Shown here piece after piece: positions 61,966 to 64,000 of a stretch of 64,000 nt of DNA. How positions within the stretch are numbered: position 1 is the stretch's first letter; each line of letters begins with the position of its first letter. The position numbers were made by a program, and so were the translations under genes. The notes beneath the pieces were generated by a model. The model did not search any database. It was not told where the DNA came from and worked only from the letters and a program-made list of their open reading frames with translations. The DNA comes from Panopea generosa (lineage: Eukaryota > Mollusca > Bivalvia > Adapedonta > Hiatellidae): NCBI GenBank assembly GCA_029582155.1, contig CM055895.1:7312544-7376543 (forward strand), written 5' to 3'.

Positions 61966-64000
61966 GTTTGTCATTCACTTATCCACAATAATGCCCTCAC
62001 TGTTACGCTAACCAGAATTGTCATTCACTGACCCAGAGTAATGCCCTCACTGTAACACTAGCCAGGTTTGTCATTCACTGACCCACAGTAATGCCCTAAT
62101 TGTAATACTAGCCAGGTTTGTTATTCACTGACACACAGTAATGCCCTCACTGTAACACTAGCCAGGATTGTCATTCACTGACCACAGTAATGCCGTCACT
62201 GTAATACTAGCCAGGTTTGTCATTCACTGACCACAGTAATGCCCACACTGTAATACTAGTCAGGTTTGCCATTCACTGACCCCCAGTAATGCCCTCACTG
62301 TAACACTAGCCAGGATTGTTATTCACTGACCCACAGTAATGCCCTCACTGTAATACTAGCCAGGTTTGTAATTCACTGACCCACAGTAATGCCCTCACTG
62401 TAATACAAGCCAGGTTTGCCATTCACTGACCCACAGTAATGCCCTCACTGTAATACTAGCCAGGTTTGCCATTCACTGACCCACAGAAATGCCCTCACTG
62501 TAATACTAGCCAGGTTTGTCATTCACTGACCCACAGTAATGCCCTCACTGTAATAATAGCCAGGTTTGTCATTCACTGACCCACATTAATGCCCTCACTG
62601 TAACACTAGCCAGGTTTGTCATTCACTGACCCACAGTAATGCCCTCACTGTAACTCTAGCCAGGTTTGTCATTCACTGACCCACAGTAATGCCCTCACTG
62701 TAACACTAGCCAGGTATGTTATTCACTGACCCACAGTAATGCCCTCACTGTTATACTAGCCAGGTGTGTCATTCACTGACCCACAGTAATGCCCTCACTG
62801 TAACACTAGCCAGGTTTGTCATTCACTGACCCACAGTAATGCCCTCACTGTAATACTAGCCATGTTTGTCTTCACTGACCCACAGTAATGCCCTCACTGT
62901 AACACTAGCCAGGATTGTAATTCACTGACCCACAGTAATGCCCTCACTGTAATACTAGTCAGGATTGTCATTCAGTGACCCACAGTAATGCCCTTACTGT
63001 AACACTAGCCAGGTTTGTCATTCACTGACCCACAGTAATGCCCTCACTGTAACACTAGCAAGGATTGTTATTCACTGACCCACAGTAATGCTCTCACTGT
63101 AACACTAGCCAGGATTGTCATTCACTGACCCACAGTAATGCCCTTACTGTAATACTAGCCAGGTTTGTAATTCACTGACCCACATTAATGCCCTCACTGT
63201 AATACTAGCCAGGATTGTCATTCACTGACCCACATTAATGCCCTCACTGTAATATTAGCCAGGATTGTCATTCACTGACCCACAGTAATGCCCTCACTGT
63301 AACACTAGCCAGGATTGTCATTCACTGACCCACAGTAATGCCCTTACTGTAATACTAGCCAGGTTTGTAATTCACTGACCCACAGTAATGCCCTCACTGT
63401 AATACTAGCCAGGATTGTAATTCACTGACCCACAGTAATGCCCTCACTGTAATACTAGCCAAGATTGTCATTCACTGACCCACAGTAATGCCCTTACTGT
63501 AATACTAGCCAGGTTTGTAATTCACTGACCCTCAGTAATGCCCTCACTGTAATACTAGCCATGTTTGTCTTCACTGACCCACAGTAATGCCGTCAATGTA
63601 ATACTAGCCAGGATTGTCATTCACTGACCCACAGTAATGCTCTCACTGTAACACTAGCCAGGTTTGTGTTCACTGACCCACAGTAATGCCCTCACTGTAA
63701 TACTAGCCAGGTTTGTAATTCACTGACCCTCAGTAATGCCCTCACTGTAATAGTAGCCATGTTTGTCTGCACTGACCCACAGTAATGCCCTCACTGTAAT
63801 ACTAGCCAGGATTGTCATTCACTGACCCACAGTAATGCCCTCACTGTAATACTAGCCAGGATTGTCATTCACTGACCCACAGTAATGCCCTCACTGTAAT
63901 ACTAGCTATGTTTGTCTTCACTGACCCACAGTAATGCCCTCTCTGTAACACTAGCCAGGATTGTAATTCACTGACCCACAGTAATGCCCTCACTGTAATA
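61931..64000 (+). repeat. 50-bp minisatellite seeded by the TMC exon 9 / intron 9 junction
   Basis: Unit ACCCACAGTAATGCCCTCAC, TGTAACACTAGCCAGGTTTG, TCATTCACTG; about 41 copies, running off the window. The first unit is exon 9's last 35 bases plus 15 bases of intron. Later copies are 90% or more alike. Two main variants sit at the splice-site position: CCAGGTTTGT (donor kept) and CCAGGATTGT (GT lost). A few copies are 48-49 bp. Confidence 0.96.

Noticed and set aside
34142-64000. CRISPR array
   Set aside because: Repeats are directly tandem with no unique spacers, and the genome is eukaryotic.

Overview
This is eukaryotic nuclear DNA: AT-rich, full of introns, and packed with tRNA-derived SINEs, TIR elements (MITEs), L1-like LINE fragments and minisatellites. 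The repeat types, and the similarity of the coding parts to molluscan proteins I know, point to a mollusc, most likely a bivalve. The species cannot be fixed from the window.

One real gene is supported. It is a plus-strand transmembrane channel-like (TMC) gene, closest in feel to the TMC5/TMC7 side of the family. Nine coding exons (24780-25138, 47124-47419, 49291-49484, 52790-52871, 54432-54700, 56323-56477, 57371-57515, 59495-59656, 61805-61965) join in frame with GT-AG introns to give 607 codons plus 2 nt. They cover the His/Gly/Arg-rich N-terminus and transmembrane segments 1-4. The remaining segments and the 3' end lie beyond base 64000. An acceptor-like site just before exon 1 suggests an unseen 5' UTR exon upstream.

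Left of the gene (1-24.7 kb) I see no intact gene. It holds two minisatellites (812-2647), a 906-bp pure (TCTG)n tract, a B-box/coiled-coil (TRIM-like) pseudogene (6540-7203), a decayed LINE endonuclease (8405-9487), a five-lesion minus-strand pseudogene carrying DFSENY and EIQSAYW motifs (13850-15483), many SINEs and MITEs, and a cluster of a 16-bp motif, AGTAACGAACATGTCA, around that pseudogene.

Intron 1 (about 22 kb) holds further SINEs and MITEs, the 3' end of a LINE ORF2, and three minisatellites with units of 43, 55/58 and 30 bp. Most later introns carry a private minisatellite: 42 bp in intron 3, 41 bp in intron 5, 18 bp in intron 7, 40 bp in intron 8, 50 bp in intron 9.

Two arrays show where they came from. 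The 40-bp unit in intron 8 is the right end of a MITE. The 50-bp unit in intron 9 is the last 35 coding bases of exon 9 plus its 5' splice site, so the intron begins with dozens of copies of its own exon-intron junction. That exon-seeded array, and the motif cluster around the DFSENY pseudogene, are the most unusual things in the window.
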